Shown: piece by piece, positions 14,147 through 23,546 of the stretch
Layout of the letters: each line of letters starts with the position of its first letter
How positions within the stretch are numbered: position 1 is the stretch's first letter
NCBI GenBank assembly: GCA_964502995.1
Contig: CAZCZB010000021.1
Location: 1 to 42,850, forward strand
DNA from: Bin87 sp964502995
GTDB lineage: Bacteria > Chloroflexota > Dehalococcoidia > Lucifugimonadales > UBA3495
Reading direction: 5' to 3'
Length of the DNA stretch: 42,850 nt
Position numbers and translations under genes: made by a program
The notes under the pieces: model-generated
What the model saw: only the letters and a program-made list of their open reading frames with translations
What the model was told of the DNA's origin: nothing
Databases searched by the model: none

Positions 14147-16585
14147 ATGAACTATGCCGACGTAGCCATTGACGCCGACTGGGTGCCGCCGGGCAAGACC
14201 TTTTCGTATCGCATACCGCGCGACGTTGCGGTGGAACCGGGGCAGTTGGTGTGGGTGCGATTCGGCCGGAACCACGTGCAGGGTGTGGTGATCGGCCTGT
14301 CGGACGCATCGGCGGTATCGGAGGAGGAAACGCGAGACATTCGCGACCCGGTAGAACCGTCGCCTTTGATTGGATCGTTGGGCCTGGAACTGGCGGAGTG
14401 GATCGGGCAGACGTATCTCTGCTCCCCGTTTGAATCGGTGGCCCCGATGCTGCCGCCGGGCTTTCGCTCCCATCAGCAATCACGATTGACGGCGGTGTCC
14501 GGCCCGGATGCCGAAGGGATCCTGGCGTCGTTTCGAGAGGCGACGAGGGAGTCGTGGCTGGAACTGCTGGAATCGGGCGGCCGTATGGACGAAGACGCTT
14601 TTCTGAAGCGGATCGACGGCGACCGCATCAACGCGGCGAGGCGCGAACTGCAACGGTTGGTTGACCGCGGAATGGTGCGTCGGGAAGTGCGCCTGCCGCG
14701 TCCGCGCACACACCATTACCGGCGAATGCTCCTTTCGGTTCAGCGCGCGCCCGACGGGGCGGACGGCGCGGAGGCGATACCGGCGCGCGCGACCCGGCAA
14801 GCCGAATTGCTGGCGGCGGTGCGCGAGTCGGGCGCGCCCTATGAATCCAGTGGATTTGGCAGTGTTGCCGACGGGTTGCTCAGCCGGGGATTGATTGCGG
14901 AAGAATGGCAACGGGTGGTTCCGGCGACCCCGATGGGCGTGTCCCCGGCCAATTCCGCGCCAACTGCGCTGACAACCGCCCAGGCGGAGGCGCTGGGTCG
15001 CATCACAGGGGCGTTGGAGGATTCCAACGTCGTGCCGCGCAGTTTTCTGATTCACGGCGTTGCCGGGAGCGGCAAGACCGAGGTTTATCTGCGCGCCATT
15101 GCGCACGCGGTGGCGACGGGCAAGCAGGCTTTGTACCTGGTGCCGGAAATCGCGTTGACTCCGCAGACTCTGGGTGTCGTGAGCGAGCGGTTTCCGGGTC
15201 GGACGGCGGTGCTGCATCACCGGATGACGGACCGGGAGCGGTTCGATCAGTGGTGGCGTATCCGCGACGGGTTGGTGGATGTGGTGGTTGGCCCCCGCAG
15301 CGCGCTTTTCGCGCCGGCGTTCAACCTGGGGATCATCGTGGTGGACGAGGAACACGAACCGGCGTACAAGCAGAGCGAATTCGCCCCCTATTACCACGCC
15401 CGGGACGCGGCGCTGGCGCTGGCCCGACGCAGCGGGGCGGTGGTCGTGATGGGTTCGGCGACGCCGGATGTCGGTACGTATCACGATGCGCGTCGCGGAC
15501 GGCATCATCTGCTGCGCCTGTCCGAACGAATCCCGGGGTCGGACGGCAAGCCGATTCCGCTGGCAGCGACCGAGATCGTAGATATGCGGCAGGAGTTGCG
15601 GCAGGGCAACCGCAGCGTGTTCAGTCGCCGGCTGCTGGGCGAACTGGACCGCACCATTGGCGCCGGACAGCAGGCGATCCTGTTTTTGAACCGGCGGGGG
15701 AGCGCGGCGTTCATGCAATGCCGGGACTGCGGCTGCGTGGTTACGTGCAGCCGCTGCTCGGTTGCTTACGCATACCACGCGGATACCAGCCGGCTGTTGT
15801 GCCATTACTGCAACCGGGCGCGGCGATTGCCCCGGGCGTGTCCGCAATGTCGCGGCGGCCGGATTCGGGAGATGGGCTCGGGCACCGAGGCGGTGGAATC
15901 GCAACTGCTGGCCCGTTACCCGGACGTGAGGATTGAGCGGTGGGATTCGGACGTGGCGCGCAACCCGCTGGAGTTGGAACAGGCCATGGATCGCCTGGCC
16001 AATGGAGACGCTCAGATACTGATCGGGACTCAGATGGTGGCAAGGGGACTGGACCTGCCCAACGTAACGCTGTCGGCGGTGCTGCTGGCTGATCTGGGGT
16101 TGAATCTGCCGGATTTTCGGGCCGCTGAGCGCGCGTTTTCGCTGCTGTGCCAGGTTTGCGGGCGCGCCGGGCGCGGAGAACAGGCGGGCCGAGCCGTGAT
16201 TCAAACGTACCAACCCGACCACTATGCCATCGCCGCGGCCGCCGAGCAGGACTACGAGGGGTTCTACCGCATCGAGATCGCGGCACGGCAGGCACAGCGG
16301 AATCCGCCGTTCAGCAGGCTGGCGCAGATTGTCTGCACCGACCTGAGCGTCCGTGCCGTTCAGCAAACCCTGGGCGAACTGGCGGAAAGGCTGCGGCACA
16401 GCGCCGAGCGCCAGGGTCGCGGCGACGTGGAGGTCATTGGGCCGACGCCGTGCCAGCCGGAACGGGTACGAGGGCGGTATCGCTGGCGTCTGCTGTTGCG
16501 GGGACGGCGGCTGTGGGAGTTTTTGCACGACGAACCGCTGCCGCGCAATTGCCGCGTGGACGTTGACCCGGTGCGGTTGGTCTGA
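14147..16585 (+). CDS. priA: Primosomal protein N' (replication restart helicase)
   Basis: The 812-residue protein has the PriA architecture: an N-terminal 3'-DNA-binding domain (ADVAIDADWVPPGKTFSYRI), a winged helix, then a superfamily 2 helicase core with Walker A GVAGSGKTEVYL (~303), Walker B VDEEHE (~398), and a cysteine-rich zinc region between motifs IV and V (CRDCGCVVTCSRC ... LLCHYC ... CPQC, ~524-570). Motif VI lies in CQVCGRAGRGEQAG. PriA reloads the replicative helicase at stalled forks. ATG 14147 has only a weak ribosome binding site, but the N-terminus aligns with the family pattern. Confidence 0.95.
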   Translation: MNYADVAIDADWVPPGKTFSYRIPRDVAVEPGQLVWVRFGRNHVQGVVIGLSDASAVSEEETRDIRDPVEPSPLIGSLGLELAEWIGQTYLCSPFESVAPMLPPGFRSHQQSRLTAVSGPDAEGILASFREATRESWLELLESGGRMDEDAFLKRIDGDRINAARRELQRLVDRGMVRREVRLPRPRTHHYRRMLLSVQRAPDGADGAEAIPARATRQAELLAAVRESGAPYESSGFGSVADGLLSRGLIAEEWQRVVPATPMGVSPANSAPTALTTAQAEALGRITGALEDSNVVPRSFLIHGVAGSGKTEVYLRAIAHAVATGKQALYLVPEIALTPQTLGVVSERFPGRTAVLHHRMTDRERFDQWWRIRDGLVDVVVGPRSALFAPAFNLGIIVVDEEHEPAYKQSEFAPYYHARDAALALARRSGAVVVMGSATPDVGTYHDARRGRHHLLRLSERIPGSDGKPIPLAATEIVDMRQELRQGNRSVFSRRLLGELDRTIGAGQQAILFLNRRGSAAFMQCRDCGCVVTCSRCSVAYAYHADTSRLLCHYCNRARRLPRACPQCRGGRIREMGSGTEAVESQLLARYPDVRIERWDSDVARNPLELEQAMDRLANGDAQILIGTQMVARGLDLPNVTLSAVLLADLGLNLPDFRAAERAFSLLCQVCGRAGRGEQAGRAVIQTYQPDHYAIAAAAEQDYEGFYRIEIAARQAQRNPPFSRLAQIVCTDLSVRAVQQTLGELAERLRHSAERQGRGDVEVIGPTPCQPERVRGRYRWRLLLRGRRLWEFLHDEPLPRNCRVDVDPVRLV

Positions 16586-16620
16586 CGAACTCAACCCTGC
16601 GGAGCGTCGCTGCGCCGCAT

Positions 16621-16626
16621 TATAAT
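16621..16626 (+). promoter_or_regulatory. -10 element before fhs
   Basis: A perfect TATAAT, 32 bases before the fhs start and 36 after the priA stop. No convincing -35 is visible. Confidence 0.45.
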
Positions 16627-16657
16627 CAATTATCCAATTACGAACTTTGGGGGCAGA

Positions 16658-18295
16658 ATGGACCCGATTACTGCGGTTGCGGACAGACTGGGCATTGACG
16701 AGGAGCACCTGATTCCCTATGGCCGGTACAAGGCCAAGATCAGCCTCGATGCCATCAAATCCGACGGGCCGAAGGGCAAACTGGTGGTGGTGACGGGAAT
16801 CACGCCGACGCCGGCCGGCGAAGGCAAGACGACGACCTCGATTGGTCTGACCGATGGGCTGGGGAAACTGGGCTACAAGCCGGTGGCAAACCTGCGAGAG
16901 CCGGCGTTGGGTCCGATTTTCGGCATCAAGGGCGGCGGGACCGGCGGCGGAAAGGCGCGGATCGTGCCCGAGGACGAGATCAACATTCACTTTACCGGCG
17001 ACGCTCACGCGGTGGGTTCGACGCACAACCTGCTGGCCGCGCTGGTGGAGAACGCGGTGTATCGCGACAACGCGAACAACATGGCGCCCGAAGGGATGAC
17101 ATGGTCGCGTGTTACCGATGCGTCGGACCGGGCTTTGCGACAGATCACGGCGGGCCTGGGCGGGAGCGCAAACAGTCCGTTGCGCGAGACGAGATTCGAT
17201 TTCATCACGGCGTCGGAGATCATGGCGATTTTGGCGTTGACCGCCGATCTGGGCGATCTGCGCGAGCGTCTGTCGCGCATGGTGGTGGGCACCAACCGCA
17301 GCGGCGAACCGGTGTCGGTGGCGGACCTGGGATTCGAAGGCTCGCTGATGGCCGTGATGCGGCACACCGTAATGCCCAACCTGGTGCAAACGATGGAGGG
17401 ACAACCGGCCATCGTTCACGCCGGGCCGTTTGGGAACATTGCGCACGGGTGCAGTTCGGTCATTGCCGACCGGCTGGCGATGGGTTACGCCGACCATATC
17501 ATCACTGAGGCGGGGTTCGGGTCTGACCTTGGTTTCGAGAAGTTCATGCACATCAAGACGCGGCAGAGCGGTTTGCCGGTGAGCGCGGCGGTGCTGGTGG
17601 CATCGGTGCGGGCGATGCGCTGGCACGGGGGCGCGACGCGCAGGAATCTCAGCGAGCCGAATCTGGAAGCGATGACGGTTGGCGCCGCGAATATGGTGCA
17701 TCACATCAACAACGTGAGGGCTTTCGGGCTGCCGTGCGTGGTGGCGTTGAACCGCTTCCCGGGGGACAGCGCGGAGGAATTGCAGGCGGCAGCGCAAATC
17801 GCCAGGGACGCGGGAGCGTATGCCACCGCCGAATACTCCGGGTTCACCGACGGCGGCGAGGGTGGCGTCGCGCTGGCCGAGGCGGTGGCCAGGGCAGCCA
17901 GCGACGCCGATGCTGCGCCGTCCAAAATCGACTACGCTTATGACCTGGATGCCAGCATTGAGGATAAAACGCTGGGGCTGGCCCGGCGGGTGTACGGCGC
18001 GGAGACGGTTTCCTGGTCGGCCGAGGCGCGTCGGCGGGCGCGGTTCTTCACCGAGCAGGGTTGGGGAAATCTCCCAATCTGCATGGCGAAGACGCACCTT
18101 TCGGTGTCGCACGACCCGGCGCTGCGGGGCAGTCCGTCGGGCTACACGTTCCCGATAGTGGATCTTCGGGCATCGGTGGGCGCGGGGTTCCTGTACGCGC
18201 TGGCCGGCCGGATCGAGACGCTGCCGGGTCTGCCCACGCGTCCGAGAGCGATGGACATGGACGTTACGCCGGACGGAGAGATCACCGGGTTGTGA
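16658..18295 (+). CDS. fhs: Formate-tetrahydrofolate ligase
   Basis: The 545-residue enzyme makes 10-formyl-tetrahydrofolate from formate, tetrahydrofolate and ATP, feeding one-carbon metabolism. The P-loop VVVTGITPTPAGEGKTTTSI (~45-64), EPALGPIFGIKGG, NIHFTGDAHAV, AEAGFGSDLGFEKF-like TEAGFGSDLGFEKF and VVALNRFPGDSAEEL match the family, and the length is the usual ~555. The ATG follows TTTGGGGGCAG. It is a single gene, with no folD or other Wood-Ljungdahl gene beside it. Its complementary strand carries a very long open frame with no protein family, which is a base-composition artefact. Confidence 0.97.
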   Translation: MDPITAVADRLGIDEEHLIPYGRYKAKISLDAIKSDGPKGKLVVVTGITPTPAGEGKTTTSIGLTDGLGKLGYKPVANLREPALGPIFGIKGGGTGGGKARIVPEDEINIHFTGDAHAVGSTHNLLAALVENAVYRDNANNMAPEGMTWSRVTDASDRALRQITAGLGGSANSPLRETRFDFITASEIMAILALTADLGDLRERLSRMVVGTNRSGEPVSVADLGFEGSLMAVMRHTVMPNLVQTMEGQPAIVHAGPFGNIAHGCSSVIADRLAMGYADHIITEAGFGSDLGFEKFMHIKTRQSGLPVSAAVLVASVRAMRWHGGATRRNLSEPNLEAMTVGAANMVHHINNVRAFGLPCVVALNRFPGDSAEELQAAAQIARDAGAYATAEYSGFTDGGEGGVALAEAVARAASDADAAPSKIDYAYDLDASIEDKTLGLARRVYGAETVSWSAEARRRARFFTEQGWGNLPICMAKTHLSVSHDPALRGSPSGYTFPIVDLRASVGAGFLYALAGRIETLPGLPTRPRAMDMDVTPDGEITGL

Positions 18296-18324
18296 GGGTT
18301 GTACGTTGCTGTGTCGTCGGGATC

Positions 18325-18347
18325 GGGGCAACCACGAGGGTTGCCCC
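18325..18347. repeat. Palindromic intergenic repeat, GGGGCAACC variant
   Basis: GGGGCAACC, a 5-base loop and GGTTGCCCC, then TACCC. It resembles the GGGCGAAT family in having a GGGG...CCCCTAC frame, but with a different core. It lies 29 bases after fhs and may act as its terminator. Confidence 0.6.
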
Positions 18348-18383
18348 TACCCGGCATGGGTTGGGCGGGTGAACCGGGTCTGC

Positions 18384-18413
18384 TTTACACTCGTGGCGGG
18401 GCCAGCATATAAT
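18384..18413 (+). promoter_or_regulatory. Promoter of def
   Basis: TTTACA at 18384-18389, an 18-bp spacer and TATAAT at 18408-18413. Transcription would begin about 60 bases before the TTG start. Confidence 0.7.
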
Positions 18414-18480
18414 TCTGGCGTTGGTGTTACGAAATCCGCCACTTGCGCGGAGGCATTTGCACCGTTACCGGGGTGATACC

Positions 18481-19116
18481 TTGGCGATTCTGGAAGTTCG
18501 AAAATTCCCTGATCCCATCCTGCGGCAGCGGGCCATCAAGGTCTCGCAGTTTGACGCCAAACTGGCGCAGTTGGCGGCGGATATGCTGGAGACGATGGAG
18601 GCGGAACGCGGCGTGGGCCTGGCGGCCAACCAGGTTGGCGTGCTGCAGCGCATGTGCGTGGTAAAGCCAGAGGACTGGGAGGAACCGTTGGTGCTGGTGA
18701 ATCCCGAGGTGATACGGCGCGAGGGGCAGCGCGAGGTTGAGGAAGGCTGCCTGAGCCTGCCGGGATACCGCGGGATGGTGAATCGCTCGGTGCGGATTCG
18801 GGTGCGTTATCAGGACCTGACCGGGAAGCAGCAACGGTTGAGGGCCGACTGCATCCTGGCGCAGGCGATTGAACACGAGACCGACCACCTGAACGGCATT
18901 CTTTACATCGACCACCTGATCGCCCACGACCAGTTTTTCCGAATCCACGTGACGGAAGAAGGCGATGTTGAATACATACCGACCGGGGAGCCGGACGCTG
19001 CGGAGCTTGAGGATGCGGCGCGCCGGATGAATTTGGCGCCCCGCGTACCGCAGTTCGACCCGACGAATGGCCGCCCGGCTACTCAGAGCCGCGAGGACGC
19101 CACCGTCGCCGACTGA
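18481..19116 (+). CDS. def: Peptide deformylase
   Basis: The 211-residue metalloenzyme removes the formyl group from nascent proteins. The three family motifs are present: GVGLAANQVG (~44), EGCLSLPGY (~87) with the metal-binding Cys, and QAIEHETDHLNG (~128) with the HExxH ligands. TTG 18481 is preferred: MAILEVRKFPDP is the typical N-terminus and GGGGTGAT lies just upstream, whereas the longer frame from 18421 adds 20 unconserved residues. The C-terminal ~50 residues beyond the catalytic core are an acidic, poorly conserved tail. Confidence 0.95.
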   Translation: MAILEVRKFPDPILRQRAIKVSQFDAKLAQLAADMLETMEAERGVGLAANQVGVLQRMCVVKPEDWEEPLVLVNPEVIRREGQREVEEGCLSLPGYRGMVNRSVRIRVRYQDLTGKQQRLRADCILAQAIEHETDHLNGILYIDHLIAHDQFFRIHVTEEGDVEYIPTGEPDAAELEDAARRMNLAPRVPQFDPTNGRPATQSREDATVAD

Positions 19117-19128
19117 ACTTGGCCGGCT

Positions 19129-19181
19129 GCCGGGTATTCATCCCGCCTTTGCGGCGGCTGCAAAATCCCCGGCGCTTTTTT
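19129..19181 (+). terminator. Possible terminator after def
   Basis: GCCGGG at 19129 can pair with CCCGGC ending at 19173 around an inner CCGCC/GGCGG hairpin, followed by a run of six T at 19176-19181. The long, compound stem makes this tentative. Confidence 0.35.
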
Positions 19182-19256
19182 GCTACACACTCTCCACCAT
19201 GGTTGACGGCAGCGTTCATTGTATTCCCGGTTACGTGGGTATGAAGTTATTTGTCG

Positions 19257-20747
19257 ATGGACGCCGGCATGGACGCTAACAGCCTGCTCACCCGATTGAG
19301 GGAGCTTTTCGCCGCCCGCGGCGAGGATCAGGTGTGGGTCGTGGGCGGCGCGGTGCGCGACGCGGTGCGCGGCCGGGAGATTCACGACATCGACCTCGCG
19401 GTGGCGGGCGATGCGGCGCCGGCAGGATCGGCGGTGGCGGAGTTTCTTGGTGGTACACCGGTGCCAATTGAGCCGTGGAACATCGTGCGGATCGCGCTGA
19501 CCGACGGCGGGACTGCGGGCCGACCGTTTGTCATTGACATAAACGGATATCACGGCACGCTGGAGGAGAATCTTCGCGCCCGGGATTTCACCGTGGATGC
19601 GATGGCCGTGAGGCTGGCAGACTGGGATTCGGACGAGCGGTTCGATTCCATCGTTGACCCGGTTGGCGGCATTGGCGACCTGTCGCGGCGGGTGCTGCGG
19701 GCCACCGCGGACGACGTTTTTCAGCAGGACCCGGGCCGGATGCTGCGCGGGGTCCGCCTGGCAAGCCGGCTGGGATTCCGAATGGAACCGGGAACGGCGC
19801 TGGCGATCCGGCGGGACGCAGCGATGTTGGACCGGGTTTCGGCGGAACGTGTGCGCGACGAGTTCATGGAGATTCTGGCGGCGGACGGAGCGCGGGTGCA
19901 GTTGGAAGTGCTGGACCGCCTGGACCTGCTGACCCGCGTGATTCCGGAACTTGAGGCGGCGCGTGATTGCGATCAGCCTCGGGCGCATCATTACTGGGAC
20001 GTTTGGGGGCACCTGCTGCACTGCGTGGAGTACGCCGAAGCGGTGACGGCGGGGCATCGCAACAACGCCATCTACACGATGGCTCCGTGGACTGCTGCGG
20101 AGGATGAGCACTTCGCGGAGGTTGTGGGCGACGGGCACACGCGGCGCACGACGCTGAAACTGGCGGCGCTGCTGCACGACATCGCCAAGCCACAGACAAA
20201 GGGGCCGGACGACAAGGGCCGCATCCGGTTTTTGGGGCACAGCGAGCAGGGCGCGGAGATGGTTGAACGCCGACTGCCGGCGCTGCGGATGTCGCGACGG
20301 ATTACGGATCTGGTATCGACGATGGTGCTGCACCATCTGCGTCCCAGCCAACTGCGCGAGAAGGACCGGATGCCTTCGGCGAGGGCGATTTACAAGTATT
20401 ACCGGGACGTGGGCGACGCGGCGGTGGACACGCTGTACCTGGCGATGGCCGACTTTCTGGCGGCGCGGGGGCCGGAACTGTCACCGGAGCGCTGGAATAA
20501 CTATGCTAGAATGATTGCCACTGTTCTTGAAGCGGGAGCCGCACCCCCAACCGGGGAGGATGGCCCCCGCGCATTAGTGAATGGCCACGACTTGATGGAA
20601 ACACTCGGCATACCGCCCGGCCCCCGGATCGGCGCGCTACTGGAGAAGATGCGCGAGGCCGAGGCAGTGGGGGATATCACCAACCGGGACGAGGCACTGT
20701 CGCTGGCCGCGCGACTGCTGGCAGATAATGATTTCGAGGTTTGTTAA
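19257..20747 (+). CDS. CCA tRNA nucleotidyltransferase / poly(A) polymerase family protein with HD domain
   Basis: This is a 496-residue protein. The N-terminal head has VWVVGGAVRDAVRGREIHDI then DLAV: the GGxVRD loop and the DxD metal site of class II nucleotidyltransferases. The ENLRARDFTVDAMAV and DPGRMLRGVRLASRLGF segments bind and select nucleotide. The C-terminal half has an HD phosphohydrolase domain (HLLHCVEYAEAV, LAALLHDIAKPQT, VLHHL). It most likely adds or repairs CCA at tRNA 3' ends; CCA versus poly(A) specificity cannot be told from motifs alone, so no symbol is given. ATG 19257 is chosen over TTG 19251 and ATG 19269; none has a clear ribosome binding site. secD begins 6 bases after its stop. 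Confidence 0.85.
   Translation: MDAGMDANSLLTRLRELFAARGEDQVWVVGGAVRDAVRGREIHDIDLAVAGDAAPAGSAVAEFLGGTPVPIEPWNIVRIALTDGGTAGRPFVIDINGYHGTLEENLRARDFTVDAMAVRLADWDSDERFDSIVDPVGGIGDLSRRVLRATADDVFQQDPGRMLRGVRLASRLGFRMEPGTALAIRRDAAMLDRVSAERVRDEFMEILAADGARVQLEVLDRLDLLTRVIPELEAARDCDQPRAHHYWDVWGHLLHCVEYAEAVTAGHRNNAIYTMAPWTAAEDEHFAEVVGDGHTRRTTLKLAALLHDIAKPQTKGPDDKGRIRFLGHSEQGAEMVERRLPALRMSRRITDLVSTMVLHHLRPSQLREKDRMPSARAIYKYYRDVGDAAVDTLYLAMADFLAARGPELSPERWNNYARMIATVLEAGAAPPTGEDGPRALVNGHDLMETLGIPPGPRIGALLEKMREAEAVGDITNRDEALSLAARLLADNDFEVC
20504..20512 (+). promoter_or_regulatory. Possible internal promoter for secDF
   Basis: TGCTAGAAT lies inside the nucleotidyltransferase gene, about 240 bp before secD, and equals the extended -10 nonamer seen before two other genes. 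No -35 is evident, so this is weak. Confidence 0.25.
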
Positions 20748-20753
20748 CGCGAT

Positions 20754-22586
20754 ATGCGACGCCGCACCTTTTTCCTAGCCGTACTGATATTTGTTGTGTT
20801 GGGCATATCGGTCGTCGCGCTGGCCCTTCCGGAAATCCACATCGGAATCCCCGGACTTCCCCGACTTGACCGGGCGGAAACCGGCCCGCTGGGGTTGAAA
20901 CTGGGCCTGGACCTGCAGGGTGGAGCGCACCTGGTGTACCAGGCGCAAACGGGGACGACGCTGGCGGTCGAGTTTGCGGACGATGTTGAAACCGATACCG
21001 AGGGCGTCGTGGATGCCCTGGGAGACGCCGACTATGATGCTCGGGTACGGGAAATCGGTGACGGGTCGGCCTATTTGATTGAGGGGGAGTATCTGACCCC
21101 GGAACGACGGGAGGCCGTGTTCCAGGCTCTGGCGGAATCGATTGGCGAACTCACCGAGTTCGTGAACAGCGACCTGCCGCCGCCGACATCCGAGCAGATG
21201 GACGGCGTGTTGAACATCATCAGCCGGCGCGTCAACCTCTACGGCACCGAGGAGCCGATCGTCCAGCGGTTCGGAGACGACCGCATCATCGTCCAGTTGC
21301 CCGGCACCAGCGGATCCGTCATCACCGTCAGGTTCGCTGACGACGCTGATGTGGCGAAGCTGGGAGCGGTGATGGCCGACCAGGGGCACGGGTCCGCGAG
21401 CGTGGTTAGTCGTGGGGACAACACCTACCGCGTCACCACAGAATCTACGCTGGACATCAACGAGAGAGGGCGTCTGGAGACGGTTCTGGCGTCTGAAGTG
21501 GGCACCATTGAACTCTACCAGGTGACCGGCGGGATTGAGGATGCCAAGAGGTTGATCGGCGAGACCGCTCAGTTGGAATTTCTGCGGCGTCAGTGCGCCG
21601 GGCCGGTGGTTGGCGCGGGTTGTCTGCCTCCGTTTGCGGACAGCAGCATCGGGCTGACGGGCGACGACCTGGTTGACGCCTACGCCAGCACGGACTCGGT
21701 GACGGGCGAATGGGTGGTGAACATCCAGTTCGGCGACCGGGGAGCCGACATATTCAGCCAGATGACCAGCGAAATCAACGTGCAGTCCAACCCCAACTCG
21801 GATGAAGTGATCGCCGTGATCCTGGACGGACAGCAGTTGATTGCCCCGGTGGCGAGGGTTCACATCCGCGACGGGCGCAGCCAGATTTCCGGCAACTTCA
21901 ATCGCGAGAGCGCGCGGACGCTGGCGGTGCAGCTCAAGTCGGGTCGCCTGCCGGTTCCGCTGACGCTGATCCAGGAATCGGAAGTTGACGCGCTGCTGGG
22001 CGCCGAGTCGCTGGAGCGCAGCCTGATGGCAGGGTTGGTCGGGCTTGGACTGGTGCTGCTGTTTGTCATCGCCTACTACCGAGCGGCGGGAGTTGTGGCG
22101 GCGATCGCGTTGCTGTGCTACGCGGTGGTTACGCTGGCGATTTTCAAGCTGGTACCCATCACGCTGACGCTGCCGCACATCGGCGGGTTCATCCTGTCGA
22201 TAGGTCTGGCGGTGGACGCCAACATCCTGATTTTCGAGCGCATCAAGGAAGAGATACGGTTGGGACGCAGCCTGGCGTCGGCGATGGACGTGGGATTCAA
22301 CCGCGCCTGGCCGGCGATTCGGGACGGCAACGTGAGTACGCTGATCACCTGCGTGGTGCTGCTGTGGTTCGGCAACCGCCTGGGCGGCGGGCTGGTGAAC
22401 GGGTTTGCGCTGACGCTGCTGGTGGGCGTGATGGTGAGCATGTTCACGGCGGTGCTGGTGAGCCGCAACCTGCTGCAGGCCTTCCAGGCGATGGGCCTGG
22501 GCCGCATGGCGAGCCTGTTCACGCCGGAGAAGGTCCAACCGCGCACCACGGGGCAACAAACTCGCTCGGCCCAGGGAGGCCGTTAG
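20754..22586 (+). CDS. secD: Protein translocase subunit SecD
   Basis: The 610-residue inner-membrane protein uses the proton gradient to help pull exported proteins through SecYEG. It has an N-terminal membrane helix (residues ~5-25), the D1 motif LGLKLGLDLQGGAHLVYQA, a large periplasmic P1 region, and a C-terminal block of five helices with DALLGAESLERSLMAGLVGLG-type D4 sequence (split by the membrane) and GLAVDANILIFERIKEE, the D5/D6 signature. It is longer than average because of an enlarged P1 domain. It lies 6 bases after the nucleotidyltransferase gene and 3 before secF, so all three are probably co-transcribed. Confidence 0.96.
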   Translation: MRRRTFFLAVLIFVVLGISVVALALPEIHIGIPGLPRLDRAETGPLGLKLGLDLQGGAHLVYQAQTGTTLAVEFADDVETDTEGVVDALGDADYDARVREIGDGSAYLIEGEYLTPERREAVFQALAESIGELTEFVNSDLPPPTSEQMDGVLNIISRRVNLYGTEEPIVQRFGDDRIIVQLPGTSGSVITVRFADDADVAKLGAVMADQGHGSASVVSRGDNTYRVTTESTLDINERGRLETVLASEVGTIELYQVTGGIEDAKRLIGETAQLEFLRRQCAGPVVGAGCLPPFADSSIGLTGDDLVDAYASTDSVTGEWVVNIQFGDRGADIFSQMTSEINVQSNPNSDEVIAVILDGQQLIAPVARVHIRDGRSQISGNFNRESARTLAVQLKSGRLPVPLTLIQESEVDALLGAESLERSLMAGLVGLGLVLLFVIAYYRAAGVVAAIALLCYAVVTLAIFKLVPITLTLPHIGGFILSIGLAVDANILIFERIKEEIRLGRSLASAMDVGFNRAWPAIRDGNVSTLITCVVLLWFGNRLGGGLVNGFALTLLVGVMVSMFTAVLVSRNLLQAFQAMGLGRMASLFTPEKVQPRTTGQQTRSAQGGR

Positions 22587-22589
22587 CAT

Positions 22590-23546
22590 ATGTTCAATAT
22601 CGTCGGCAAACGGGGCTGGTACTTTGTCTTATCGGCCATACTGATAATCCCGGGGCTACTCTCGATGATTGCGCCGCCCGGCTGGGCCAGCGGAGGTTCG
22701 GGGCTGAGGCCAGGGATTGATTTCACCAGCGGTTCCGTGCTCAACATCGCGTTTGTGGAACCTGCGGAACCGGAGGCGGTGAAGTCCGTGCTGGCCGGTT
22801 TGGGGCACCCCGGGGCGTTGGTGCAGGCGGTGGGCAGCAACGCCGTGCTGATCCGCACCAAGGTGTTGGAGGAAGCGTCGGGCGGGCAGGTTTCCGAGCG
22901 GCAGCTAATCCAGGACGCTTTGGAAGATTCCGTCGGGCCGATCGAGGCGTCGGGAGTGGACACGGTGTCGCCTATCATCGCGCAGGAGACGGTGCGCAAC
23001 ACATTCCTTGCGCTGGTGGTGGCGTCGGCGTTCATCCTGGTCTACATCTGGTACGCGTTCCGGAGGGTGCCGCGGGCGTATCGATACGGCGTGGCGGCGG
23101 TGGTGACGCTGGCGCATGACACGCTGATCGTGCTGGGGGTATTTTCCATACTTGGCCGATTCCTGGGCGTGGAGGTCAACTCCATGTTCATCGTGGGCAT
23201 CCTCACGGTGGCCGGTTACTCGGTGAACGACACCATCGTGGTGTTCGACCGGATTCGTGAAAACGCCATCAGGGTGCCGGACCGGCGGTTGGAAGACACG
23301 GTGAACCTGAGCATCATTGAAAGCGTGGGCCGCTCGGTCAACACGAGCTTCACGACGCTGATGGTGCTGCTGGCAATGCTGCTGATCGGAGGAGACTCGA
23401 TTCGGGAGTTGCTGCTGGTGGTTGCCATCGGAGTGGTAATCGGGACCTACAGTTCGATCTTCATCGCCGCACAGTTCCTGGTGATCTGGGAGCGCCGGGA
23501 GTTCGGGCGAATCTTCACGCTGGGTCGTCGGGAGGCGGCGGCGTAA
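22590..23546 (+). CDS. secF: Protein translocase subunit SecF
   Basis: The 318-residue partner of SecD. It shows an N-terminal helix, the GIDFTSGSVLNI motif, a short periplasmic domain, then five helices containing AHDTLIVLGVFSILG, VAGYSVNDTIVVFDRIREN and SVNTSFTTLMVLLAML, all standard for SecF. Its last 32 bases overlap the 3' end of the convergent alcohol dehydrogenase gene. Confidence 0.96.
   Translation: MFNIVGKRGWYFVLSAILIIPGLLSMIAPPGWASGGSGLRPGIDFTSGSVLNIAFVEPAEPEAVKSVLAGLGHPGALVQAVGSNAVLIRTKVLEEASGGQVSERQLIQDALEDSVGPIEASGVDTVSPIIAQETVRNTFLALVVASAFILVYIWYAFRRVPRAYRYGVAAVVTLAHDTLIVLGVFSILGRFLGVEVNSMFIVGILTVAGYSVNDTIVVFDRIRENAIRVPDRRLEDTVNLSIIESVGRSVNTSFTTLMVLLAMLLIGGDSIRELLLVVAIGVVIGTYSSIFIAAQFLVIWERREFGRIFTLGRREAAA

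Noticed and set aside
14480..18331. A 1283-codon open frame on the minus strand across priA and fhs
   Set aside because: It is antisense to two certain genes, is rich in Arg/His/Gln/Pro and has no domain pattern; long antisense frames are expected opposite GC-rich genes with strong codon bias.
19083..22589. Long minus-strand frames opposite the nucleotidyltransferase and secD genes
   Set aside because: Same antisense codon-bias artefact; composition is Arg/His/Gln-rich and the sense genes are unambiguous.
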